A stretch of DNA of 64,000 nucleotides from contig NZ_VFNH01000001.1 in the NCBI RefSeq assembly GCF_006715485.1, forward strand, positions 558,001 through 622,000. The letters are read 5' to 3'. Below, one piece after another: positions 9,280 through 17,431 of this stretch. Each line of letters starts with the position of its first letter. Positions within the stretch are counted from its first letter, which is position 1. Position numbers and translations under genes: made by a program. This stretch comes from Herbaspirillum sp. SJZ107. GTDB lineage: Bacteria > Pseudomonadota > Gammaproteobacteria > Burkholderiales > Burkholderiaceae_D. Below the pieces are notes generated by a model. It worked only from the letters and a program-made list of their open reading frames with translations. It did not search any database and was not told where the DNA came from.

Positions 9280-10893
9280 TCAGTCTTTCGCCGGATCCCG
9301 ATAACGGAAAGGATCCGTCGCCGTAGGCTGCTTCGGCAACACATTCCTCGGCATCGGCGTATCGCTCTCCGCCGCCTGCAGCAGCACGGTCGCCATGATC
9401 ACCGACGCCTGGCGCAGGTCTTCGGTGCGCAGGTGATCATAGGTATCCAGGTTCGAGTGATGTACCTGGCTGCCGTAATCCAGCGGATCCTGGATGAACT
9501 GGAACGCCGGCAAGCCCATCCCCGCCATGATTTCGTGGTCGGTCCCGCCGGTCTTTTTCGCCACCACTTTATCGGCCCCCAGACTGGCAAACGGTGCCAG
9601 CCAGTTGCGCAGCACCGGCATTGCAGCGAAATTGCCTTCGGCGTAGATGCCGCGGATCTTGCCCGAGCCGTTGTCGAGGTTGAAGTAGGCCGTCATGTCG
9701 TTGAAGCCGGCCAGCGGCGTGATCGGGTAGGTCTCCCACATGAATTCCGGCACCTTGGCTTGTGCCGCACTGGCGGGGCGGGGGCGGGTCGCGATGTGCT
9801 GCTTGATGTAGGCGAGCGAACCGAGCAGGCCTTGCTCTTCGCCAGTCCACAGGGCGAAGCGGATGGTGCGCTTCGGTTTCACGCCCAGCTGCGACAGGAT
9901 ACGCGCCGCTTCCATCACCACCACCGAGCCGGCGCCGTTGTCGGCGGCGCCGTCGCCGGCCACCCAGCTGTCGAGGTGGGCGCCGGCCATCACGTAGCCG
10001 GCCTGCGGATCGCTGCCCGGGATCTCGGCCAGCACGTTGTAGGCCTTGGTGTCGCGGTCGTCGAAGTGGACGTTGTTGTTCAGCTCGAGCTTGACTTCGC
10101 CGACTTTCGCCAGGCGCGCCAGGCGGCGGTAGTCTTCGGCGGCCATTTCGACGGCCGGCAGCGAGACGGTGTCGCTCTTGCCGTGGAAATAGCCTTCGCC
10201 TTGCACCAGGCCGCCGTTACGGTAGGACATCTTCACAAGGGCCTGCGCGCCCTCGGCTGCCATGAAGCGGTCGATCTCGCGCGCCAGTTCGAAGTATTTC
10301 TTGTACAGGTCGAACGACTGCTCCGGATCGAAGTGCGGCTGGTCGTAGGTCGACAGCTTGCCGAGTTCGGCTTCGTCGTAGCGCTTGAAGGGGGCGCTGG
10401 TGCCGTCCTTGGCGTCGTCCGGGTAGCTGATCAGGACGATCTTGCCGCGTACCTTGCCTTTCCATGCTGCCAGGTCGCGCACGTGGCGGATCGGGGCGAC
10501 GACGATCGAAGCACTGAGCGTGCCGCGGGTCGGCGGGGTCCAGGCGACCGGGATCGCGGTCAAGCCCAGAGGGCGCGGCGTTACCATGCGGGCGCCCGCC
10601 GATTCGATCCACCAGCCGCGGCCGAACTCGTAGCCTTCGAGGTGGACGTTCTGCAAGCCCCAGCCGCTGAAGGTCTGCTGGGTCCATTTCTCAGCCTTGC
10701 GCATGGCGGGCGAGTTGGTCATGCGGCCGCCGATCTGGTCGCTCAGGTAGGCGGCGAGGGTGGCGACCTGGCCACGGTTGTAGCCTTCGTCGGCGATGCG
10801 GTTGATCGTGTTGGCGTCGACCGGCTCGGCCTGGGCGCCGCTGCAGGTGATGAGAACGGCAGCCAGCAGGCTGGCCTTGCGGATGTCGAACAT
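9280..10893 (-). CDS. Secreted M28-family metallopeptidase with PA domain
   Basis: The 537-residue protein has a signal peptide (about 1-22, ending SGAQA). An inserted protease-associated domain lies at about residues 120-260, and an M28 zinc peptidase domain follows. Visible metal-site elements are AHLDSW (His), GDGAADNGAG (bridging Asp), TGEEQG (catalytic Glu plus ligand), LDNGSG (Asp) and QVHHSNLDTYDH (His). All positions expected for a co-catalytic two-zinc aminopeptidase or carboxypeptidase are therefore present. The ATG is preceded by AGGGGA. It probably acts in the periplasm or outside the cell on peptides. It is divergent from the prp operon, but no functional link is evident. Confidence 0.88.
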   Translation of the reverse strand: MFDIRKASLLAAVLITCSGAQAEPVDANTINRIADEGYNRGQVATLAAYLSDQIGGRMTNSPAMRKAEKWTQQTFSGWGLQNVHLEGYEFGRGWWIESAGARMVTPRPLGLTAIPVAWTPPTRGTLSASIVVAPIRHVRDLAAWKGKVRGKIVLISYPDDAKDGTSAPFKRYDEAELGKLSTYDQPHFDPEQSFDLYKKYFELAREIDRFMAAEGAQALVKMSYRNGGLVQGEGYFHGKSDTVSLPAVEMAAEDYRRLARLAKVGEVKLELNNNVHFDDRDTKAYNVLAEIPGSDPQAGYVMAGAHLDSWVAGDGAADNGAGSVVVMEAARILSQLGVKPKRTIRFALWTGEEQGLLGSLAYIKQHIATRPRPASAAQAKVPEFMWETYPITPLAGFNDMTAYFNLDNGSGKIRGIYAEGNFAAMPVLRNWLAPFASLGADKVVAKKTGGTDHEIMAGMGLPAFQFIQDPLDYGSQVHHSNLDTYDHLRTEDLRQASVIMATVLLQAAESDTPMPRNVLPKQPTATDPFRYRDPAKD

Positions 10894-11001
10894 GAATTCC
10901 CCTGATTAATATTGTTCAGGAAAGTCTGTTGAATTTATTGAACTATGTCAACGGCTATGCGATGTTCATGATCGGCACAGGTGTTGCGCTGTTTCCAAGC
11001 G

Positions 11002-11030
11002 ATGTTTCACACTGAAACATCATGAAACAT
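11002..11030 (+). promoter_or_regulatory. PrpR-type operator upstream of prpB
   Basis: A perfect palindrome ATGTTTCA-CAC-TGAAACAT occupies 11002-11020, followed at once by a third half-site (TGAAACAT, 11023-11030). It lies 84 bp upstream of the -24/-12 promoter, a normal distance for an enhancer site of a sigma-54 activator. The same arms occur next to prpR. Assignment to PrpR is inferred from operon content and motif recurrence. Confidence 0.7.
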
Positions 11031-11103
11031 AAGGAGTGCAGCCGTGCTTGCCTGAATGCTGCCAAGTCTTTGAAAATCCGCTTTGCTGCCATCGAACCGT
11101 GAC

Positions 11104-11119
11104 TGGCACGCGCCTTGCA
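11104..11119 (+). promoter_or_regulatory. Sigma-54 (-24/-12) promoter of prpBC-acnD-prpF
   Basis: The sequence TGGCACGCGCCTTGCA matches the sigma-54 consensus TGGCACG-N4-TTGCA at every fixed position, including the invariant GG and GC. It lies 48 bp before the prpB start, so transcription should begin near 11130. Together with the PrpR-type palindrome upstream it indicates PrpR/RpoN control. Confidence 0.88.
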
Positions 11120-11166
11120 TATTGCTCGTCCATATTCATAGACCGCCAACCCGAAAGGATCACGCA

Positions 11167-12057
11167 ATGAGCCAACAGTCCGCAGGCGCCGCATTCCGCC
11201 GCGCCGTCCAGGAAGAACATCCGCTGCAGGTGGTGGGGGCGATCAACGCCAACCACGCCCTGCTGGCCAAGCGCGCCGGCTACCGCGCGATCTACCTGTC
11301 GGGCGGCGGCGTCGCGGCCGGTTCGCTGGGCTTGCCGGACCTGGGCATCTCGGGCCTGGAAGACGTGCTGATCGACGTGCGCCGCATCAGCGACGTGTGC
11401 GACCTGCCGCTGCTGGTCGACGTCGATACCGGCTTCGGCGCGTCCGCCTTCAACGTGGCGCGCACCGTGCGCTCGCTGATCAAGGCCGGCGCCGGCGCCT
11501 GCCACATCGAGGACCAGGTCGGTGCCAAGCGCTGCGGCCATCGTCCGAACAAGGAAATTGTCAGCCAGGGCGAGATGGTCGACCGCATCAAGGCGGCCGC
11601 CGATGCGCGCACCGACGACGATTTCGTGATCATGGCGCGTACCGATGCGCTGGCCGTCGAGGGCCTCGACAAGGCAGTCGAGCGCGCCGTGGCCTGCGTC
11701 GAAGCCGGCGCCGACATGATCTTTCCGGAAGCGATTACCAGCTTGGAGATGTACAAGCAGTTCAAGCAGGCCGTCAAGGTGCCGATCCTGGCCAACATCA
11801 CGGAGTTCGGCAGCACGCCGCTGTTCACGGTCGAGGAGCTGAAAGGCGCCGACGTCGACATCGTGCTGTACCCCCTGTCGGCCTTCCGCGCGATGAACAA
11901 GGCGGCCGAGAACGTCTACACGGCGATCCGCCGCGACGGCACCCAGCAGAACGTGCTCGACACCATGCAGACGCGCGCTGAACTCTACGACCGCATCGAC
12001 TATCACAGCTTCGAGCAGAAACTCGATGCGCTGTTTGCACAGAACAAAGCCAAATAA
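11167..12057 (+). CDS. prpB: Methylisocitrate lyase PrpB
   Basis: This cytoplasmic 296-residue enzyme cleaves 2-methylisocitrate to pyruvate and succinate, the last step of the 2-methylcitrate cycle. It has the isocitrate lyase/PEP mutase fold, with [10 protein letters not shown] near the N-terminus, DVDTGFG as the metal-binding segment and the family signature KRCGHRP around residues 120-126. The ATG at 11167 has an AAAGGA ribosome site; an upstream in-frame extension would run into the sigma-54 promoter and is rejected. Length is typical. It is the first gene of the operon. Confidence 0.96.
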   Translation: MSQQSAGAAFRRAVQEEHPLQVVGAINANHALLAKRAGYRAIYLSGGGVAAGSLGLPDLGISGLEDVLIDVRRISDVCDLPLLVDVDTGFGASAFNVARTVRSLIKAGAGACHIEDQVGAKRCGHRPNKEIVSQGEMVDRIKAAADARTDDDFVIMARTDALAVEGLDKAVERAVACVEAGADMIFPEAITSLEMYKQFKQAVKVPILANITEFGSTPLFTVEELKGADVDIVLYPLSAFRAMNKAAENVYTAIRRDGTQQNVLDTMQTRAELYDRIDYHSFEQKLDALFAQNKAK

Positions 12058-12072
12058 ATACGGAGATCCGAT

Positions 12073-13236
12073 ATGACTGAACAAGCCAAAACCGACGTGC
12101 CAACCTTCAAGCCGAAGAAATCGGTGGCCCTGTCCGGCGTCGCCGCCGGCAACACGGCGCTGTGCTCGGTGGGCCGTTCCGGCAACGATTTGCATTACCG
12201 CGGCTACGACATCCTGGACGTGGCCGATGCCTGCGAATTCGAGGAAATCGCCTACCTGCTGGTGCACGGCAAGCTGCCCAACGAGGCCGAGCTGCGCGGC
12301 TACAAGGCCAAGCTGAAGTCGCTGCGCGGCCTGCCGCAGGCGGTCAAGTCGGCACTGGAAGCGCTGCCGGCCGGCGCCCATCCGATGGACGTGATGCGTA
12401 CCGGCGTGTCGACCCTCGGCTGCGTGCTGCCCGAAAAGGATGACCACAGCATCGCCGGGGCGCGCGACATCGCCGACCGCCTGATGGCCTCGTTCGGTTC
12501 GATGCTGCTGTACTGGTACCACTTCAGCCACAACGGCAAGCGGATCGAGGTTGAGCTAGATGACGATTCGATCGGTGGCCACTTCCTGCACCTGGTGCAC
12601 GGCTTCAAGCCGCCGGCCGACTGGGTCAGGGCGATGCACACGTCGCTGATCCTGTATGCCGAGCACGAGTTCAACGCCTCGACCTTCACCGCGCGCGTGA
12701 TCGCCGGCACCGGGTCCGACATCCACTCGGCCATCACCGGCGCCATCGGCGCGCTGCGCGGCCCGAAGCACGGCGGCGCCAACGAAGCCGCGTTCGACAT
12801 CCAGAAGCGCTACGAGAATGCCGACGAAGCCGAAGCCGACATCCGCAACCGCGTCGCCAACAAGGAAGTCGTGATCGGCTTCGGCCACCCGGTGTACACG
12901 ATTTCCGATCCGCGCAACAAGGTGATCAAGGAAGTCGCGCGCAACTTGTCGCAGGGCGCCGGTTCGATGAAGATGTTCGATATCGCCGAACGCCTGGAAT
13001 CGGTGATGTGGGAAGTCAAGAAGATGTTCCCGAACCTGGACTGGTTCTCGGCCGTGTCGTACCACATGATGGGCGTGCCGACGGCGATGTTCACGCCGCT
13101 GTTCGTGATCGCGCGGACGTCGGGCTGGTCGGCGCACGTCATCGAGCAGCGCATCGATAACAAGATCATCCGGCCGAGCGCGAATTATGTGGGGCCGGAG
13201 GATTTGACGTTCGTGCCGCTGGCGGAGCGGAAGTAA
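12073..13236 (+). CDS. prpC: 2-methylcitrate synthase PrpC
   Basis: The 387-residue enzyme condenses propionyl-CoA with oxaloacetate. It shows the citrate synthase fold with catalytic histidine segments [11 protein letters not shown] and [13 protein letters not shown], and a C-terminal RPSANYVGP. Short length and the absence of an N-terminal extension separate it from the hexameric GltA type, and the operon context supports PrpC. It starts 16 bp after prpB with a GGAG ribosome site. Confidence 0.95.
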   Translation: MTEQAKTDVPTFKPKKSVALSGVAAGNTALCSVGRSGNDLHYRGYDILDVADACEFEEIAYLLVHGKLPNEAELRGYKAKLKSLRGLPQAVKSALEALPAGAHPMDVMRTGVSTLGCVLPEKDDHSIAGARDIADRLMASFGSMLLYWYHFSHNGKRIEVELDDDSIGGHFLHLVHGFKPPADWVRAMHTSLILYAEHEFNASTFTARVIAGTGSDIHSAITGAIGALRGPKHGGANEAAFDIQKRYENADEAEADIRNRVANKEVVIGFGHPVYTISDPRNKVIKEVARNLSQGAGSMKMFDIAERLESVMWEVKKMFPNLDWFSAVSYHMMGVPTAMFTPLFVIARTSGWSAHVIEQRIDNKIIRPSANYVGPEDLTFVPLAERK

Positions 13237-13342
13237 GCTGAGGGATGGAATAGAGACGCATCAGCTTGGGCCCCTGCCTTCGCAGGGGCGACGGTTCGAG
13301 CGTTAACAATACGGTCGAGCGTTAACAAGAGAATCAATCATC
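13237..13342. repeat. REP-like palindrome plus short direct repeat between prpC and acnD
   Basis: At 13265-13293 stands a single REP-like unit whose core CCCCTGC-CTTC-GCAGGGG forms a hairpin. It is flanked by CTTGGG on one side and CGACG on the other, as in the copies near 16.0 kb and 22.6 kb. A direct repeat follows at about 13294-13328, with the core TCGAGCGTTAACAA occurring twice. It lies inside the prp transcript and could affect mRNA stability or downstream expression. Confidence 0.75.
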
Positions 13343-15958
13343 ATGAACAGCAACTACCGCAAACCCCTGCACGGCACCAACCTGCATTACTTCGACGCCC
13401 GCGCCGCCGTCGACGAGATCCAGCCCGGCGCCTGGGACAAGCTTCCCTACACGGCGCGCGTCCTGGCCGAAAACCTGGTGCGCCGCTGCGAGCCGCACGC
13501 CTTGGTGCCGTCGCTCAAGCAATTAATCGAGCGCAAGCGCGACCTCGACTTCCCCTGGTTCCCGGCGCGCGTGGTGTGCCACGACATCCTCGGCCAGACC
13601 GCCCTGGTCGACCTGGCCGGCCTGCGCGATGCCATCGCGCTGCAGGGCGGCGATCCGCGGCTGGTCAATCCGGTGGTGCCGACCCAGCTGGTGGTCGACC
13701 ATTCGCTGGCGGTCGAGTGCGGCGGCTTCGATCCGGATGCCTTTGCCAAGAACCGCGCCATCGAGGACCGCCGCAACGAAGACCGCTTCGATTTCATCGA
13801 GTGGACCAGGAAGGCCTTCCAGAACGTCGACGTGATCCCGCCCGGGAACGGCATCCTGCACCAGATCAACCTGGAGCGCATGAGTCCCGTGGTGCAGGTG
13901 CGCGATGGCGTGGCCTTTCCGGACACGCTGGTCGGTACCGATTCGCACACGCCGATGGTCGATGCGCTGGGGGTCATTGCGATCGGCGTCGGCGGCCTGG
14001 AAGCCGAGAGTGTCATGCTGGGCCGCGCCTCGTACATGCGCCTGCCGGACATCGTCGGCGTCGAGCTGACCGGCAAGGTCCAGCCGGGCATCAGCGCGAC
14101 CGACGTCGTGCTGGCCTTGACGGAGTTCCTGCGCACCTCGAAGGTCGTCTCCGCCTACCTGGAGTTCTACGGCGCAGGCGCTGCCAGCCTGACGCTGGGG
14201 GACCGTGCCACGATCTCCAACATGGCGCCGGAATACGGCGCCACCGCGGCCATGTTCTCGATCGACGAGCAGACCATCAACTACCTCAAGCTGACCGGCC
14301 GCGACGACGAGCTGGTGAAGCTGGTCGAGCTGTATGCGAAGGAGACCGGGCTGTGGTCCGACACGCTGGCGAACGTCGAGTACGAACGCGTGCTGCAGTT
14401 CGATCTGTCGACCGTGGTGCGCAACATCGCCGGCCCCTCCAACCCGCACAAGCGCGTGCCGACCTCGGAACTGGCGGCGCGCGGCATCGCCGGCGTCGTG
14501 GAAAACGAGCCGGGCCGCATGCCGGACGGCGCCGTGATCATCGCCGCCATCACCAGCTGCACCAACACCAACAACCCGCGCAACATGGTGGCCGCCGGCC
14601 TGCTGGCGCGCAACGCCAACAAGGCCGGGCTGCTGCGCAAGCCCTGGGTCAAGTCCTCGCTGGCGCCGGGGTCCAAGGCGGTGGCGCTGTACCTCGAAGA
14701 AGCGGGGCTGCTGCCGGAACTGGAACAGCTCGGCTTCGGCATCGTCGCCTTTGCCTGCACCACCTGCAATGGCATGAGCGGGGCTCTCGACCCGGTGATC
14801 CAGCAGGAGATCATCGCGCGCGACCTGTACGCGACCGCGGTCCTGTCGGGCAACCGCAACTTCGACGGCCGCATCCACCCGTACGCCAAGCAGGCCTTCC
14901 TGGCCTCGCCGGCGCTGGTGGTAGCGTATGCGATCGCCGGCACCATCCGCTTCGACATCGAGAAGGACGTGCTGGGCGTCGACCCGGACGGCACGCCGGT
15001 CACGCTGGCCTCGATCTGGCCGAGCGACGAAGAGATCGATGCCGTGGTGGCGCAGTCGGTCAAGCCGCAGCAGTTCCGCAACGTGTACGACGTGATGTTC
15101 GCGCGCCAGGAAAGCACCGAGGAAGCGGTGTCGCCGCTGTACGACTGGCGCCCGACGAGTACCTACATCCGCCGTCCGCCGTACTGGGAAGGCGCGCTGG
15201 CCGGCGTACGCACCCTGCAGGGCATGCGGCCGCTGGCGGTGCTGGGCGATAACATCACCACCGACCACCTGTCGCCATCGAACGCAATCATGATGGACAG
15301 CGCGGCCGGCGAATACCTGCACAAGATGGGCTTGCCGGAAGAAGACTTCAATTCCTACGCGACCCACCGCGGCGACCACCTGACGGCGCAGCGCGCGACC
15401 TTCGCCAATCCGACCCTGAAGAACGAGATGGTGCGCGACGACTTCGGCAACGGGCGCGCGGGCGCAGTTCGAGCTGGATCTTTGGCGCGCATCGAGCCGG
15501 AAGGCACCGTGACCCGCATGTGGGAAGCGATCGAGACCTACATGGCGCGCAAGCAGCCGCTGATCGTGATCGCCGGCGCCGACTACGGCCAGGGCTCGTC
15601 GCGCGACTGGGCGGCCAAGGGCGTGCGCCTGGCGGGGGTGGAAGCGATCGTGGCCGAGGGCTTCGAGCGCATCCACCGGACCAACCTGGTCGGCATGGGC
15701 GTGCTGCCGCTCGAATTCCAGCCGGGCGTGACGCGCCTGACGCTGGGGATCGACGGCACCGAGACCTTCGACGTGGTGGGGCAGCGCACGCCGCGCGCGA
15801 TCCTGAGCCTGGTCATTCACCGCAAGAACGGCGAGACGGTCGAGGTGCCGGTGACCTGCCGCCTGGATACGGCCGAGGAAGTGTCGATCTACGAGGCGGG
15901 CGGGGTGCTGCAGCGGTTTGCGCAGGACTTCTTGGCGTCGACCAAGGTGGCTGCTTGA
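13343..15958 (+). CDS. acnD: Fe/S-dependent 2-methylisocitrate dehydratase AcnD
   Basis: The 871-residue aconitase-family enzyme dehydrates 2-methylcitrate in the AcnD/PrpF variant of the cycle, which replaces PrpD. Iron-sulfur cysteines are visible in ITSCTNTNNPRNM and in FACTTCNGMSG. The C-terminal swivel domain contains GADYGQGSSRDWAAKGVRL. Length and N-terminus (MNSNYRKPLHGTNLHYFDAR) fit AcnD rather than AcnA. A short segment DDFGNGRAGAVRAG near residues 698-711 looks a few residues longer than I remember for other AcnD proteins. No prpD is present, which fits the AcnD pathway. Confidence 0.94.
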   Translation: MNSNYRKPLHGTNLHYFDARAAVDEIQPGAWDKLPYTARVLAENLVRRCEPHALVPSLKQLIERKRDLDFPWFPARVVCHDILGQTALVDLAGLRDAIALQGGDPRLVNPVVPTQLVVDHSLAVECGGFDPDAFAKNRAIEDRRNEDRFDFIEWTRKAFQNVDVIPPGNGILHQINLERMSPVVQVRDGVAFPDTLVGTDSHTPMVDALGVIAIGVGGLEAESVMLGRASYMRLPDIVGVELTGKVQPGISATDVVLALTEFLRTSKVVSAYLEFYGAGAASLTLGDRATISNMAPEYGATAAMFSIDEQTINYLKLTGRDDELVKLVELYAKETGLWSDTLANVEYERVLQFDLSTVVRNIAGPSNPHKRVPTSELAARGIAGVVENEPGRMPDGAVIIAAITSCTNTNNPRNMVAAGLLARNANKAGLLRKPWVKSSLAPGSKAVALYLEEAGLLPELEQLGFGIVAFACTTCNGMSGALDPVIQQEIIARDLYATAVLSGNRNFDGRIHPYAKQAFLASPALVVAYAIAGTIRFDIEKDVLGVDPDGTPVTLASIWPSDEEIDAVVAQSVKPQQFRNVYDVMFARQESTEEAVSPLYDWRPTSTYIRRPPYWEGALAGVRTLQGMRPLAVLGDNITTDHLSPSNAIMMDSAAGEYLHKMGLPEEDFNSYATHRGDHLTAQRATFANPTLKNEMVRDDFGNGRAGAVRAGSLARIEPEGTVTRMWEAIETYMARKQPLIVIAGADYGQGSSRDWAAKGVRLAGVEAIVAEGFERIHRTNLVGMGVLPLEFQPGVTRLTLGIDGTETFDVVGQRTPRAILSLVIHRKNGETVEVPVTCRLDTAEEVSIYEAGGVLQRFAQDFLASTKVAA

Positions 15959-15993
15959 TCTTACGTAGCGCCAGTTTGAAGCGATAACATATG

Positions 15994-16080
15994 AACGTCG
16001 CCCCTGCGCAGGCAGGGGTCCAAGTCTTGCGAACCGCCGATATGCGTGCAACTTGGGCCCCTGCCTTCGCAGGGGCGACG
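15994..16080. repeat. Paired REP-like element (BIME-like) between acnD and prpF
   Basis: Two REP-like units face each other. The left unit at 15994-16026 reads AACGTCGCCCCTGC then GCAGGCAGGGGTCCAAG. The right unit at 16049-16080 reads CAACTTGGGCCCCTGCC then TTCGCAGGGGCGACG, close to the reverse complement of the left. The same arrangement recurs at 22627-22714. It ends 17 bp before prpF and explains a spurious upstream extension of that reading frame. Confidence 0.8.
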
Positions 16081-16097
16081 TGCGAGGGACAACACTC

Positions 16098-17288
16098 ATG
16101 GCACACCCACCCCAAATCAAAATCCCCGCCGTCTACATGCGCGGCGGCACCAGCAAAGGCGTCTTCTTCCGCCTGCAGGACCTTCCGGAACCCGCCCAGG
16201 TCCCCGGCGAGGCGCGCGACAGCTTCCTGCTGCGCGTGATCGGCAGCCCCGACCCCTATGCCAAGCAGATCGACGGCATGGGCGGCGCCACCTCCAGCAC
16301 CAGCAAGACCGTGATCGTCGCGAAGAGCACCCGCCCGGACCACGACGTCGACTACCTGTTCGGCCAGGTCTCGATCGACAAGCCTTTCGTCGACTGGAGC
16401 GGCAACTGCGGCAACCTGTCGGCGGCGATCGGTCCCTATGCCATCAGCAACGGCTTCATCGACCCGGCGCGCATCCCGCAGGACGGCATCGTCACGGTGC
16501 GCATCTGGCAGGCCAACATCAACAAGACCATCGTCGCCCACGTCCCCGTCACGGGCGGGCAGGTGCAGGAAACCGGCGACTTCGAGCTCGATGGCGTGAC
16601 CTTCCCGGCGGCCGAGGTCCGCATCGAGTTCATGGACCCGGCGGCAGAGGAAGAGGGCGGCGGCGGCGCCATGTTCCCGACCGGGAACCTGGTCGACGAA
16701 CTCGAGGTGCCCGGCGTCGGCACCCTGAAAGCCACGATGATCAACGCCGGCATCCCGACCATCTTCGTGAATGCCGCGGACATCGGCTACACCGGCACCG
16801 AGCTGCAGGACGCTATCAATAGCGATCCCAAGGCGCTGGCGATGTTCGAGCTGATCCGCGCCTACGGCGCCATGCGCATGGGCCTGATCGAGCATCTGGA
16901 GCAGGCCGCGCGGCGCCAGCACACGCCCAAGATCGCCTTCGTCGCGCCCGCGGCCGACTACGTGGCATCGAGCGGCAAGCAGGTCAGGGCGGAAGACGTC
17001 GACCTGCTGGTGCGCGCGCTCTCGATGGGCAAGCTGCACCACGCGATGATGGGCACGGCGGCGGTCTCGATCGCTACCGCGGCGGCGATTCCCGGCACCC
17101 TGGTCAGCCTGGCCGCGGGCGGGCGTGCGCACGAAGCCGTGCGCTTCGGCCATCCGTCCGGCACTCTGCGCGTGGGCGCCGAGGCGCGCCAGGTCGACGG
17201 CGACTGGGCCGTGACCAAGGCCGAGATGAGCCGCAGCGCGCGGGTATTGATGGAAGGCTGGGTACGGGTCCCTGGCGATACGGTTTGA
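16098..17288 (+). CDS. prpF: 2-methylaconitate cis-trans isomerase PrpF
   Basis: The 396-residue protein has the diaminopimelate-epimerase-like fold of PrpF, the partner required by AcnD to interconvert 2-methylaconitate isomers. Typical segments are YMRGGTSKGVFF near the start, GMGGATSSTSKT, and SGNCGNLSAAIGPYAI, which carries the conserved cysteine. The ATG at 16098 has GAGGGA upstream and yields the normal length; the longer frame starting at 16053 reads through a palindromic repeat and is rejected. It closes the prp operon. Confidence 0.94.
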   Translation: MAHPPQIKIPAVYMRGGTSKGVFFRLQDLPEPAQVPGEARDSFLLRVIGSPDPYAKQIDGMGGATSSTSKTVIVAKSTRPDHDVDYLFGQVSIDKPFVDWSGNCGNLSAAIGPYAISNGFIDPARIPQDGIVTVRIWQANINKTIVAHVPVTGGQVQETGDFELDGVTFPAAEVRIEFMDPAAEEEGGGGAMFPTGNLVDELEVPGVGTLKATMINAGIPTIFVNAADIGYTGTELQDAINSDPKALAMFELIRAYGAMRMGLIEHLEQAARRQHTPKIAFVAPAADYVASSGKQVRAEDVDLLVRALSMGKLHHAMMGTAAVSIATAAAIPGTLVSLAAGGRAHEAVRFGHPSGTLRVGAEARQVDGDWAVTKAEMSRSARVLMEGWVRVPGDTV

Positions 17289-17431
17289 TAGCGTCTGCAA
17301 TGCATCGTTGTCACTTTACATCGCAATGCAACATTTATTTGCTTTTTAGTAAATAATTGCCGCACAGTCGGTTATGATGCATCTCATACAAGAGGGGTTC
17401 CGACACTGGGCCTCCAGCATGGAAACCTGGG

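Noticed and set aside
9268-10905. 545-residue plus-strand frame opposite the M28 peptidase
   Set aside because: The peptidase on the other strand has a signal peptide, ribosome site and all metal ligands; this frame has none.
11083-11166. Upstream extension of prpB
   Set aside because: It would overlap the sigma-54 promoter, and AAAGGA stands before the ATG at 11167.
13294-13328. Short direct repeats considered as CRISPR or attachment site
   Set aside because: Only two copies, no spacers of regular length, no cas or integrase genes.
16053-16097. Upstream extension of prpF
   Set aside because: The extra residues are encoded by a REP-like palindrome; the ATG at 16098 has a ribosome site and gives the normal length.
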